A stretch of 64,000 nucleotides of DNA, taken from Sansalvadorimonas sp965221135. GTDB taxonomy: Bacteria > Pseudomonadota > Gammaproteobacteria > Pseudomonadales > Endozoicomonadaceae. The DNA lies in assembly GCA_965221135.1 (NCBI GenBank), contig CBDCRZ010000048.1, positions 35,742 to 99,741 of the forward strand. Direction: 5' to 3'. Each line of letters opens with the position of its first letter. Within the stretch, counting starts at the first letter, position 1. The notes under the pieces were generated by a model. It ran no database searches and was not told the DNA's origin. It saw only the letters and a list, made by a program, of their open reading frames with translations. Shown here piece after piece: positions 18,005-27,065 of this stretch. The position numbers and the translations under genes are program-made.

Positions 18005-18415
18005 TTACTCTTTGGTGGCCAGGGAGACGTCATAAACGCCAGCAGCACGGGCTGAATCAATGACCGAGGCAACAGTTTCAGTGTTTGATTTCTTGTCAGC
18101 CTGAATAACAACGGCACCCTTTGGGTTCTCGGCGTGCATGCGTTCGATAACGGAACGTACAGAACGACGATCAATACGACGGCCATCCATATAAATTTCG
18201 TTGGTCGCATTGACCGCAATCAGGATGTTAACGTTTTCAACTTTGGTCTGGGTTGAGGCTTCAGGACGGTTCACCTCAATACCCGCTTCCTTAATAAAGG
18301 ATGCGGTCACGATGAAGAAGATCAACATGATAAATACAACGTCCAGCATGGGCGTCAAATCTATCTCGGAGCTGTTCTCTTCAGTGCTGCTTCTTGCAAA
18401 TTGATTGATACGCAT
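18005..18415 (-). CDS. exbD2: Biopolymer transport protein ExbD
   Basis: A 136-residue inner-membrane subunit of the TonB proton channel. The N-terminus has the conserved IDLTPMLDVVFIMLIFFIVT: the Asp in LD is the proton-carrying residue in the only membrane helix. The periplasmic part is an ordinary ExbD/TolR domain (VIQADKKSNTETVASVIDSAR). It lies between exbB2 and tonB2 on the minus strand with an 11-bp gap to tonB2. Confidence 0.93.
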   Translation of the reverse strand: MRINQFARSSTEENSSEIDLTPMLDVVFIMLIFFIVTASFIKEAGIEVNRPEASTQTKVENVNILIAVNATNEIYMDGRRIDRRSVRSVIERMHAENPKGAVVIQADKKSNTETVASVIDSARAAGVYDVSLATKE

Positions 18416-18502
18416 ATCCGGGCTCTTTTTATTATTCGGCCCCCGGAGGGGCCGGTTTATTACTGCCGATCAGCGGCCATTATACTGATTGTGTATTAAG
18501 GA

Positions 18503-19030
18503 TCAGTGATCCCTGGTCAGATGGTCTTCCAGTAGCGTGCTTTCCCGTTCGCTTACACGCTTGATGTAAGTCAGGCCAAACACACCGGAAAGAGCAGCGA
18601 CCATACCCGACATAGTCGGAATAGTTGCCTGGGAAACACCGCCGGCCATAGCCTTGGCATCACCACCACCTGTAACAGCCATAATATTAAACACCTCGAT
18701 CATACCCGTCACTGTACCCAGCAGGCCCAGTAGAGGGCAGAGTGCCACCAGGGTCTGAATCATGGGCAGCCCCTGGGAGAGCTTCTGTCGGGTACGTGCC
18801 AGCAGTAGCCTGCGAACCTGGATCGCGTGCCACGAGCGACGCTCACTGCGTGCTTCCCAGATATCGATGGTCTCCTGTACATCGCGCTTCATGGCTCCAC
18901 GGAAGTAGAGGAAGCGCTCGTACATCAGAGCCCAGAGAATAAAGGTCAGCAGGACAATCAACAGCATGACCGGGCCGCCAGAATCAACAAAGCGTTGAAT
19001 GGCATCCAGAGCATCATAAAGTTGGGGCAT
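18503..19030 (-). CDS. exbB2: MotA/TolQ/ExbB proton channel protein ExbB
   Basis: A 175-residue channel subunit with three membrane segments (about 17-37, 92-115, 140-162). It carries the ExbB/TolQ motif LVALCPLLGLLGTVTGMIEVF and GGVSQATIPTMSGMVAAL. It is smaller than E. coli ExbB and lacks extra N-terminal helices, as in Vibrio ExbB2. GGGAG precedes the ATG. The 87-bp gap to exbD contains a GC-rich hairpin-like stretch (18438-18454). Confidence 0.92.
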   Translation of the reverse strand: MPQLYDALDAIQRFVDSGGPVMLLIVLLTFILWALMYERFLYFRGAMKRDVQETIDIWEARSERRSWHAIQVRRLLLARTRQKLSQGLPMIQTLVALCPLLGLLGTVTGMIEVFNIMAVTGGGDAKAMAGGVSQATIPTMSGMVAALSGVFGLTYIKRVSERESTLLEDHLTRDH

Positions 19031-19061
19031 GGTTGATAACTCCCTTATTTATGTCTGGCTT

Positions 19062-20549
19062 CTAGACATCAGCTGAAGCAGGGCGTGGCTTGGCAACAGG
19101 TTTGGTACCTGGCTTGGCCGCCGCAGAGCGAACCTTCTTGGCGATAGCTGTCTGCTTGGCTTCGGTATGCTCAGCAATAATACCTGTACTCTGTTCAACC
19201 AGAATATTGATCAGTGCCTTGGCACGACCGTTCACCATGGTGTGCAGCAGAACAGTAGGAATTGCAACAACCAGACCCAGAACTGTAGTTACCAGAGCAC
19301 CGGAGATACCGCCGGCCATGGCCTTAGGATCGCCTGCACCAAAGATGGTAATAGCCTGGAAGGTAATAATCATACCGGTCACAGTACCCAGAAGTCCCAT
19401 CAGCGGTGCTACAGCTGAGATAATCTTCAGCAGAGCCAGCTGGCTTTCCAGCTTGGGTACTTCACGAACAACCGCCTCAGACAGCTTGAGCTCCAGGGTT
19501 TCCGGATCCATGCGTGGGTTATCTTCGTGAACCTTGAGGACACGGCCCAGAGGGTTGTTGGTGTTAGCTTTCTTGCTCTTCAGCTGTCCAGACACTTTCA
19601 TGCCAACCAGAGTGAGAGCCAGCAGGCGCCACAGGGCAATGATGACAGCAAACACACCAATACCGGAGATGATGTAACCGATCACGCCACCCTGGTGCCA
19701 GCGCTCAAGCAGACTTGGGCTGTTGATCAGGGCTGCCAGGTATGAACCGCCAGTAGGACCTGTTGGGTCGATACCAAAGCTGGTCAGGCCGCCATTAGAG
19801 GAAGCGAGGGTTGCAGCCCAATCGGTATAGGAGCCTTTAGGCTGACGATCCAGCACAGACAGAGTGCCTTTATCGTAAGTCAGGTACTGACCATCTGAAG
19901 TTACAGCATTAAAAGTACCGATACGAATCACACGTTCAGTGCCCTGTTCGCCACCAGGACGGATAACCGTCGTATCGAAAGCAGCTACACGACCGGATTC
20001 AGTCATCTCACGCTGCATTTCAAACCACAGACGTTCAATTTCTTCGATGCTTGGCAGACGCTCAGAACCGTTCATCTTATCGATCAGCTCATCGAGGAAG
20101 ACTTCACGGCCAGGAAACTGTGTGCTGACCAGAGAGTTTTCAGTGATGCTGCGAAGATCGCCGGAAGAAGCAGTCAGATGGCCAAAGAGTTCAGTCAGGT
20201 TACCCATCTTCTCTTTCAGCTGTGTCTGCTTGCTAGCCAGCATGGTTTCATTTTTTTCAAACTGCTTTTCGAGACGGGCAGATTCCTGCTCCTTCTCTTT
20301 ACGAATTGTCCTGGCGGTGCTCAGCTGCTGCTTCTGAGTGTTCTTTTGAGACAGAAAGCGCTGTTCACGCTTGCCGTTGCTCTTGTTCTCGGAGATGCGG
20401 CCCTGTTCAACCTGCTTAAGAAGCTGGTCAAGGTTGGCAGCAGGCTCTGCAGCAATAGCGCTGGTAGAAAATGCCAGTGTTCCAGACAGGGAGAAAACAG
20501 TGGCAGCTAACAGCTTCTTCATTGAATGCTTAATTATTGGCTGTTTCAT
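19062..20549 (-). CDS. ttpC: TtpC-like large ExbB-family protein
   Basis: A 495-residue protein with an N-terminal signal peptide (KKLLAATVFSLSGTLAFSTSAIA), a coiled coil rich in Lys, Glu and Gln (about residues 45-125), a periplasmic region, and a C-terminal MotA/TolQ/ExbB channel domain (IISAVAPLMGLLGTVTGMIITF and GGISGALVTTVLGLVVAIPTVLLH). This layout and its place before exbB2 match TtpC, the extra protein required for TonB2-dependent iron transport in Vibrio. GGAGG sits 7 bases before ATG 20549, which overlaps the stop of the DUF3450 gene by 4 bp. The C-terminus is basic and Pro/Ala rich (AKPGTKPVAKPRPAS). Confidence 0.9.
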   Translation of the reverse strand: MKQPIIKHSMKKLLAATVFSLSGTLAFSTSAIAAEPAANLDQLLKQVEQGRISENKSNGKREQRFLSQKNTQKQQLSTARTIRKEKEQESARLEKQFEKNETMLASKQTQLKEKMGNLTELFGHLTASSGDLRSITENSLVSTQFPGREVFLDELIDKMNGSERLPSIEEIERLWFEMQREMTESGRVAAFDTTVIRPGGEQGTERVIRIGTFNAVTSDGQYLTYDKGTLSVLDRQPKGSYTDWAATLASSNGGLTSFGIDPTGPTGGSYLAALINSPSLLERWHQGGVIGYIISGIGVFAVIIALWRLLALTLVGMKVSGQLKSKKANTNNPLGRVLKVHEDNPRMDPETLELKLSEAVVREVPKLESQLALLKIISAVAPLMGLLGTVTGMIITFQAITIFGAGDPKAMAGGISGALVTTVLGLVVAIPTVLLHTMVNGRAKALINILVEQSTGIIAEHTEAKQTAIAKKVRSAAAKPGTKPVAKPRPASADV

Positions 20550-21331
20550 TGGATCGCCTCCGGAGCAGAGACTGGCAGTTTCAGAATGTCGATAGAAGCC
20601 TGCTTGCGGGCAATTCGCAGACCTTTCTGGATGGCGTTACGGTATTCACCGTTATCAAGAGCCTGCCATGCGCGGGCTTCATTATTCCAGGCACCGGAGT
20701 GTTTGGTGTCAGTTGTCTGGTAAACCAGAGCTACTCGACCCACACGGAAGAATTTAACTTCACGTTCCTTGCCATCTATTTCAACTGAGCCATTGTAAGT
20801 GTCGATCTTACGGCCGTATTCATTTTCGATCTTGTAGGCTTCCAGAACCTGACGGAATTTTTCAGAAGTTGTCAGGTCGGAGCGGTCAACATTGGCGCGA
20901 AGGAATGCAATGCGTTCTGCACGTTCTTCGGAAAGGAAAGGAACATCGAGAGCAACAAACTGCTCAAGACCATCGATCATCTTAACGATCAAAGGCATAA
21001 TTTGACGTTGAATGATTGTCACCTGAGCAATGGAATTATCGATGTCCTTTGCACGGCTGAGCTGATCATTGATCTGTCGGTTTAAGCGAGCGTTGTAGAC
21101 ATTCAGACCATCGATCTGCTTGTTTACAGTTTTGTATTCCTGCAGCAGTTCATTAGTTTGACCAACGATAGTGTCGATTCTGCCCTGGGACTTTTTAGCC
21201 GCGCTGGCGGTGACATCGACGGCCTTCAAGACCTTGTCGACTTTTTCTGTCTGACTCACAGCGGAGGCCGACAGACTGCACAGGGCTAAAGCCAGGGCAG
21301 CCGGTAAGGCTTTGGAGCGATTGATGTTCAT
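20546..21331 (-). CDS. DUF3450 periplasmic protein
   Basis: A 261-residue protein with a signal peptide (ALPAALALALCSLSASAVS) and a long coiled coil (about residues 28-110), then the family segment FLSEERAERIAFLRANVDRSDLTTSEKFRQVLEAY. DUF3450 proteins are the first gene of TonB2/TtpC operons and are thought to act with TtpC in the periplasm. The stop overlaps the ttpC start (ATGA, 20546-20549). It is the first gene of the operon; the promoter should lie in 21332-21845. Confidence 0.9.
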   Translation of the reverse strand: MNINRSKALPAALALALCSLSASAVSQTEKVDKVLKAVDVTASAAKKSQGRIDTIVGQTNELLQEYKTVNKQIDGLNVYNARLNRQINDQLSRAKDIDNSIAQVTIIQRQIMPLIVKMIDGLEQFVALDVPFLSEERAERIAFLRANVDRSDLTTSEKFRQVLEAYKIENEYGRKIDTYNGSVEIDGKEREVKFFRVGRVALVYQTTDTKHSGAWNNEARAWQALDNGEYRNAIQKGLRIARKQASIDILKLPVSAPEAIQ

Positions 21332-21845
21332 AGGAACAGCTTTCCCTTAGCGAAATTAATTTTTATTGTTGTTCGCTCACTGGCCAGTTCTGTAAGGGTA
21401 GAATGGCGTTTTGTGAGGTCCTTTCTATAACTGTCAGGCTAAGAAGACCTGAACGTTTGGCGAGAATAGCACGGATAACTTTTGCTTTGCCGTTATGAAA
21501 GAGGCCACACAGAGGTTTGGACAGGTCACTATCATAGAAGTGCAGGGGCACTGTGCGCATGGCCTGTCTGTGCTTGTCGGTGTCCTATATCAACCTGTAA
21601 CTGTCGTCGAATTATGTAATTTTATAGATGTCGCGAATAATTAGAACTGTCACATTATTATAAGAAGTACTTGTGAGCTGTCTGGCATGGACGCGTGGAT
21701 ATATAAGCTCAGTAAAGTCGATGGTCCTGATTGTGCTGTTCAGGAACCTAATAAAAATAATAAGTAAGTAGTCTGGTTGTACCTGAGTCCTGGGTGTAAT
21801 CGACGATATAAAAATAATAAAACACACGTCCGGAGAACAATAATA
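21332..21845. other. Divergent intergenic region of 514 bp
   Basis: Between the TonB2 operon (leftward) and the TonB-dependent receptor gene (rightward). It should hold both promoters. A 65-codon minus-strand frame (21363-21560) lies just upstream of DUF3450 but lacks a ribosome site and family resemblance. The part 21600-21840 is AT-rich. No Fur-box-like 19-bp palindrome was found by eye. Confidence 0.5.
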
Positions 21846-24240
21846 ATGACACTTAAGCCTGCCTTTCGCATGCTTCCTTTGGCTGTTGCTATTGGTTTTA
21901 TTACCCCAAATAGTTTTGCAGCACCGGAAGATGCCCCCAAAGTTAAGCGTGTTGTCGAAGAGGTTGTGGTAACGGCCCAGCGTCGTGAGCAGACTCTTCA
22001 GGAAGTTCCCATCTCTGTTCAGGTTGTTAGTGAAGATCAGCTGACTCAGAACAACATCAGCTCCATTTCTGATATTGCTAATATCACTCCTGGATTGTCT
22101 TTTGGTTCTGCCCCTGAGGGTAACGTAGTTTCCATTCGTGGTATTACTACTAAAGCTCTGGGTGTTGGTGTTGAGAGTAGTACGGCTATCTATCTTGATG
22201 GTGTTTATCTGGGTGGTGGTGCAGGGCTTTTAGGTGATCTTCAGGATGTGAATCGTATTGAGGTTCTGCGTGGCCCTCAGGGTACTCTGTTTGGTCGAAA
22301 CGCTGCTGCTGGTGCTATTTCCGTTACAACTAACGCTCCAGATGATGCGTTTTACGGTAGCGTGACGGGCGGAATTGGCTCTAACAATATGCGTTACGCC
22401 AATACTACTATTAATGCGCCTATCTCTGATACGCTGCTGACTCGTACCAATATTACTCGCACCGTTGATGATGGTGTTTTTGCCAATAAGGGTGGTGGTT
22501 CTCGATTTGGTAAGACTGATGCTGGTGCTGTTCGGTCTCGTTTGACTTGGCTGGCGACAGATGATTTAACTGCTGATTTCTCTTTGGACTTCAGTGAGAC
22601 CAAGGGTGGTCGAACTCCTATTGTTGTCGATCGTGTTGGTAATGGCATCAGCGCTTTTGGCGTTCCTGGTACTGATCCAACAAACTTATCAAAACTGAGT
22701 GATACCAGCTTTGATAACAATCTTGTAATCATTGGTGCTGACGGCAAGCGTAAAGAGCTTGATCCTGATTTTGGCGGTGCTAAAAATGGTGGGTTTGGCG
22801 CTAAGTTTAGCTACGATCTTAATGCTGATATGACGCTTTCTTCTATTAGCTCGTATCGTTTTTCTGATGCCAGAGGCCATACAGGTACGGGTGGTCTTAT
22901 TGATGCTGGTGATGGAACTGGTCCCGTAAGCGGATATGTTTCTAATACAGAAGTGAAGAGGAAAGAGTTCAATCAGGAGCTTCGATTGAGTGCTTCTGCC
23001 GATTACGTGGACTGGTTTGTTGGTGTCAACTACGCAAAAACAGAATAACAACAGCTACGATACGATGGCTCTGCCTTCGCTTGCTGTTGCTTCCGGGGGG
23101 ACGCTGGGTACTGGTGGGTTTGGTGATCAGGTTCAGGATGTTTCGGCTGACTTAGATAGTGTTCGCATTGTTTGGTGATGCGATTATCGCATTGACTGAG
23201 GATGTGAATGTATCTTTAGGTGCCCGTATACTCACGAAGATACAGTTGCTGTTAAGTGGAAGCAGGAAGTTACTCAGGGTACTGCTGGTGCAGTTCTTCT
23301 ATGCCAACGTTGGGCCTGGTGGCTTGAAGGTTGATGATAAGTTGGAGCAATCTCTCAGGCCGTATGGTGTTTGATTGGACGATCAATGAGTCGGTCAATA
23401 CGTTTATGCGGGTATTTCTCAGGGCTATAAGTCTGGTGGCTTTATACGTCTACTTCTCTTGATCCTAATGGTGCGACTCCAATCCTGCTAAGGCTGCAAA
23501 AGATGTCAAGCCGTTTGAGGAAGAGACTTCTATCAACTACGAAATTGGTGTCAAGAGTGCTCTTCTTGATGATACTGTTCTGTTGAATGCTGCGTTGTTT
23601 AGAACTGACTACAATGATTATCAGATTAATACGGTTGATCCTGTAGATTCCAAGATTTCAATCGTTGAAGCTGCTGATGCTCGTCTCTCAGGGTCTTGAG
23701 ATTGAAATGACCTGGCTTGCGACTGAGCAGCTGACTGTTGGTCTTAATTTTGCGTTGATTGATGGTGAGTTTGTTGAGGATGTTGTTGTTAAGGACAAGA
23801 TTGTTGTAGATAAAGGACAGGATTTGCTTCGTGCGCCTAAATTTACAGCGTCTCTGAATCTTGATTACCTTCAGCCGATTCAGGCGGGTGATATTCGTTA
23901 CAACATGACTTATAGCTATTCATCTACCCAGCGTCTTACAAATCAGACTCTTGATAATGTGCAGGCTCCAAATGGTAGTACTCTGCAGTTCACAAAGTCT
24001 GACATTTACAGTGGCTCAAGTGATAACCTGAATGGGCGTATAACCTTTATGCCTACTGGTGAGTCTTGGGAGGTGGCGCTCTGGGCTACCAATATCCTTG
24101 ATAAGGCCTACCGCTCTGACGGACACTTTGAGTTGACTAACTCTACTCTGCAGCCAGCGGGTTCTAATGCTCGTCCTTATATCCGTAACGCTCCACGCGC
24201 AGTCGGTCTTGAATTCACCTATGCGTTTGGCGACTTCTAA
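21846..24240 (+). pseudogene. TonB-dependent receptor, broken by multiple indels
   Basis: The N-terminal 400 residues are intact: signal peptide (LPLAVAIGFITPNSFA), TonB-box-like VEEVVVTAQRR, plug domain with VRGPQGTLFGRNAAAGAI-type motif, then barrel strands. Frame is lost near 23035 (YAKT then KQNNNSYDTMALP in another frame), again near 23160, near 23230 (one T missing in what should be ARYTHED), and several times in 23300-23690. Recognisable barrel fragments continue in shifting frames (LFGDAIIALTEDVNVSLGAR, SINYEIGVKSALLDDT). From about 23700 the frame is open to the last residue, Phe, as in outer-membrane barrels. Codon use is strongly biased to GGT, GCT, GTT, so the gene was highly expressed. 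It resembles receptors found with steroid, terpene or aromatic catabolism. Local decay or a poorly assembled patch are both possible. Confidence 0.85.
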
Positions 24241-24272
24241 AAGTTAGATTTGCATTGAGTGAAAAATAAGAT

Positions 24273-24302
24273 GGCCCCTGTGAAAGCAGGGGCTATTTTT
24301 TT
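24273..24302 (+). terminator. Intrinsic terminator after the receptor gene
   Basis: A GCCCCTG stem (24274-24280 with 24287-24293, 6-nt loop) is followed by TATTTTTTT. Confidence 0.85.
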
Positions 24303-24333
24303 GCATGAACAGAAGTGCAGACAAATAAATGGG

Positions 24334-24368
24334 CACTAAAAAGGGCGCTAAAAGCGCCCTTTTTAGTG
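24334..24368. terminator. Bidirectional terminator
   Basis: A perfect 15-bp stem (24334-24348 with 24354-24368, 5-nt loop) with A- and T-runs built into the arms. It separates the receptor gene from the convergent AraC gene. Confidence 0.85.
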
Positions 24369-24379
24369 TGTTATTTCAA

Positions 24380-25426
24380 TCAGTGTTCATGGTTGTGAAG
24401 CTTTTCCTGATACTCCCGCGGGTTAACCCCCATCCAGCGCTTAAAGGCTTTGCGGAAGCTGGCAGTGTCAGAGAAGCCGAGCAGGGTGGCGATGGACTCG
24501 GTATCCAGTGTCGAGTTGTGCATATAGTCCAGGGCTTTACGCTTGCGGTCCTGGTTGTACAGGTCGCGGAAGCTGGTGCCTTTATCGGACAGTTTGCGTC
24601 GTACGGTTCTGGCTGAAACGCCCATGGTTTCCGAAATGGTTTCCAGGCTGATGATGGTGCCTTCATGCTTGGCCAGCTCTTCCTGAACCTGTACGACAAT
24701 GTCGCCTCGCAGGCAGGACTGGATTTGACGTTGCTTCTCTTCGCACAGTTTCTTGGCGATCCGATAGTTGATCGGGTTGCTCTTGGGGAGCGGTGTGCGC
24801 AGAAACTTGTCGTCAATAATGTAGTAGCTGGTTGGCTGGTCAAACTTTATTGTGCACTTGAACATCTCGGAGTAGAGGTGTGCATAGGGTGGTGCCGAAT
24901 AATTCAGGCCAACTTCCTTGAAGTGGAAGGGGGCGTTGAGCAGGTCTTCAACAATGGCATGTGTACCCATAAGAAAGACTTCGGTAATAAAAGTCAGGTT
25001 GGAAGCAAAGTCCACTTCATGAGACTTGATCAGCTTCACAAGCAGTGTGTTGTGGGTACGGCTTGTGCTGTAGTTAAAAGGACTGCGCACAATGTGTCGA
25101 TAATGATTGGCGACACCGAGGCAGTGATCCACGTCTTTGGCGCTGCTCATGGCCATGCCCAGCACACCCCAGCGGGTTACATCGAGGGCGCTGCCTACAA
25201 GAAGGCCTATCTCCGGGCGTTTGCTGAGTCGGAACACGTTGCGATAGATAATGTCGAACTGTTCCCAGGAGAGCAGAACGTCGGGATCTCTCAGGCAGGT
25301 GTCAGGAAGCCCGGTACCCATGAGAATCATGGATTGGGTGATGTTCTCCTGTGCAAGGAGTTCCTGAATACGTTGTAATTCACTGCCTGGGAAAAGAGGG
25401 CGATTTTTGAATGCTTGCACGACCAT
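24380..25426 (-). CDS. AraC-family transcriptional regulator
   Basis: A 348-residue regulator. The N-terminal two thirds resemble the ligand-binding domain of OruR/ArgR-like AraC proteins (Arabinose_bd type; WGVLGMAMSSAKDVDHCLGVANHY). The C-terminal 90 residues hold two helix-turn-helix motifs: SLETISETMGVSARTVRRKL and ESIATLLGFSDTASFRKAFKRW, ending with the signature GVNPREYQEK. AGGA sits 7 bases before the ATG. Next to a receptor, rubredoxin reductase and beta-oxidation genes, it is likely to sense a catabolic substrate; members of this subtype often activate alkane, steroid or amino-acid genes. The exact ligand is unknown. Confidence 0.92.
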   Translation of the reverse strand: MVVQAFKNRPLFPGSELQRIQELLAQENITQSMILMGTGLPDTCLRDPDVLLSWEQFDIIYRNVFRLSKRPEIGLLVGSALDVTRWGVLGMAMSSAKDVDHCLGVANHYRHIVRSPFNYSTSRTHNTLLVKLIKSHEVDFASNLTFITEVFLMGTHAIVEDLLNAPFHFKEVGLNYSAPPYAHLYSEMFKCTIKFDQPTSYYIIDDKFLRTPLPKSNPINYRIAKKLCEEKQRQIQSCLRGDIVVQVQEELAKHEGTIISLETISETMGVSARTVRRKLSDKGTSFRDLYNQDRKRKALDYMHNSTLDTESIATLLGFSDTASFRKAFKRWMGVNPREYQEKLHNHEH

Positions 25427-25607
25427 CGCTCGTTCCTAATATTGTCTTTATGGCGCAGACGATAAACGGCTATGGTTTCGATATCAAGTGTTGGAGTAGG
25501 TATATTTACCAAACGGCCAACTATTTACTTGGCCATTAAGGCTCTTGACAAAGGCAGGATGGACGGGCGGGGATCGATTGATTCCGCCCGTAGTGTGGCT
25601 CTGGTGG

Positions 25608-26753
25608 TTACGCCAGAATGGCTGGCAGGCGACCGCTCAATTTCATTTTTTCGCTTACGGTTTCACCGGTCAGTGCGTAACCCAGAAGATCGTCACCGTT
25701 GGTGAACAGGGCGCGAATATTGCGATCGTTAATTTCGATCTCCCACTTGCCTTCCGCATCGCGTGCGGGTGGTGCAACAACGAGAGGGCAGACCGGAGTC
25801 TTAACAGTGACAGGCATTGGGCCGTACTTCACTGCAGTTGGGGTGCCGGTCAGTGTCTTGGCCAGGGCGCGTGCACCAGCCATGAGTGGCAGGATGTAGA
25901 GCAGGTTCAGGCCTTTCACTTCTGAGCAGTCACCTACGGAGTAGATGTTTTCGTCAGAGGTTTGCAGGAATTCATCAGTAATAATGCCGCGAGCGGTTTC
26001 GATTCCAGCTTCTTTAGCCAGTTCGGTGCGAGGACGCAGGCCGATGGCGGAAAGTACCAAATCGCCACGCAGTACCTGGCCATCTTCCAGAGTGGCAACA
26101 TATTCGTCGCCTTCTTTGGATAGGTTGGTAATGGTGTTGCCCATGTGGAAGTTGGCGCCGTTCTCGGTAAGGGCGCCCTGGATGACGTCAGCGACTTCGG
26201 TCGGCAAAAGCTCAGGCATAACGTGCTCACCTTTGGCGACGACGTCAACATTGTGCTCGCCTTTACGCAGGTCGCAGGCAAATTCGCATCCGATCAGGCC
26301 GGCGCCAATAATTATTGCACGACCATTTGCAGGCAGGGTGTCACGGAATTTACGGTAATCCATCAAATCGTTTACACACAGGACTTCATCCTGATGTCCG
26401 CCAGGGATGGGCAGGCGGATAGGGGCAGCGCCCAGAGCCATAATTAACTTGCTGTAGGCAAGGGTATCACCAGATTCGAGAGTGATTGTCTGCTCGGTGC
26501 GCTGAATGCTGGTCACATTGGTGTGGGTCAGGATGGTGGCATTCAGTTGCCTGGCCATGGTGTCGCTGTCCTGGATGGACAGGTCTTCAGCGCTCTTGCC
26601 TTTACCGAAGGCTGCAGACAGCATTGGCTTGGAATAGTTATGGCCATCGTCAGAAGTGATCAGTGTGATCGGAGTTTCTTTGTCGATTTTGCGCAGTTCA
26701 CGGGCCAGGGTGTAACCTGCAATACCGGTTCCCAGAATAACAATAGATGACAT
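25608..26753 (-). CDS. rubB: Rubredoxin-NAD(+) reductase
   Basis: A 381-residue flavoprotein that passes electrons from NADH to rubredoxin, usually for alkane hydroxylases. It has two dinucleotide-binding motifs, VILGTGIAGYTLARELRK at the N-terminus (FAD) and IIIGAGLIGCEFACDLRK near residue 148 (NAD), and the FAD-closing motif IYSVGDCSEVKGLNLLY near 275. The C-terminus YGPMPVTVKTPVCPLVV agrees closely with Pseudomonas RubB/AlkT as I remember it. GGAG precedes the ATG. No rubredoxin gene is visible in the window, so its partner is encoded elsewhere. It is transcribed alone, divergent from the MFS gene. Confidence 0.9.
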   Translation of the reverse strand: MSSIVILGTGIAGYTLARELRKIDKETPITLITSDDGHNYSKPMLSAAFGKGKSAEDLSIQDSDTMARQLNATILTHTNVTSIQRTEQTITLESGDTLAYSKLIMALGAAPIRLPIPGGHQDEVLCVNDLMDYRKFRDTLPANGRAIIIGAGLIGCEFACDLRKGEHNVDVVAKGEHVMPELLPTEVADVIQGALTENGANFHMGNTITNLSKEGDEYVATLEDGQVLRGDLVLSAIGLRPRTELAKEAGIETARGIITDEFLQTSDENIYSVGDCSEVKGLNLLYILPLMAGARALAKTLTGTPTAVKYGPMPVTVKTPVCPLVVAPPARDAEGKWEIEINDRNIRALFTNGDDLLGYALTGETVSEKMKLSGRLPAILA

Positions 26754-27065
26754 GGCGGCTCCTGCGTCGTCTTTTTTTATTGCAACTTTTCTTAAATGGC
26801 AGCTTCTTTAGGAGCTGTTCAGAAGGTTACATGTTCGTGAAAAATAGTGTGAGAAGAGTATCCTTTCTGGGTGTTGTACATTAAACAGACGTATTGGCCA
26901 CATTGGGGTTCTAGGTGGTCAGGGTATTCAAAATCGAAACCCTCTTACTTGCCTGTGTCCCTTGTGGTCAATTATTTTTTGTCGTCATGAAACAATGCTA
27001 TTTGCATTGATGGTCGATTTTATTTCGTTTTCTCCAAAGAACATAACAATAAAAAAGGGCTTATT
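26754..27065. other. Divergent intergenic region of 312 bp
   Basis: Promoter region between rubredoxin reductase and the MFS gene. No rubredoxin-like CxxC frame, no palindrome matching the 15-bp operator of this window and no other feature was recognised. Confidence 0.5.

Noticed and set aside
21363..21560. 65-codon minus-strand frame before DUF3450
   Set aside because: No ribosome site and no family match; kept only as a note in the intergenic entry.
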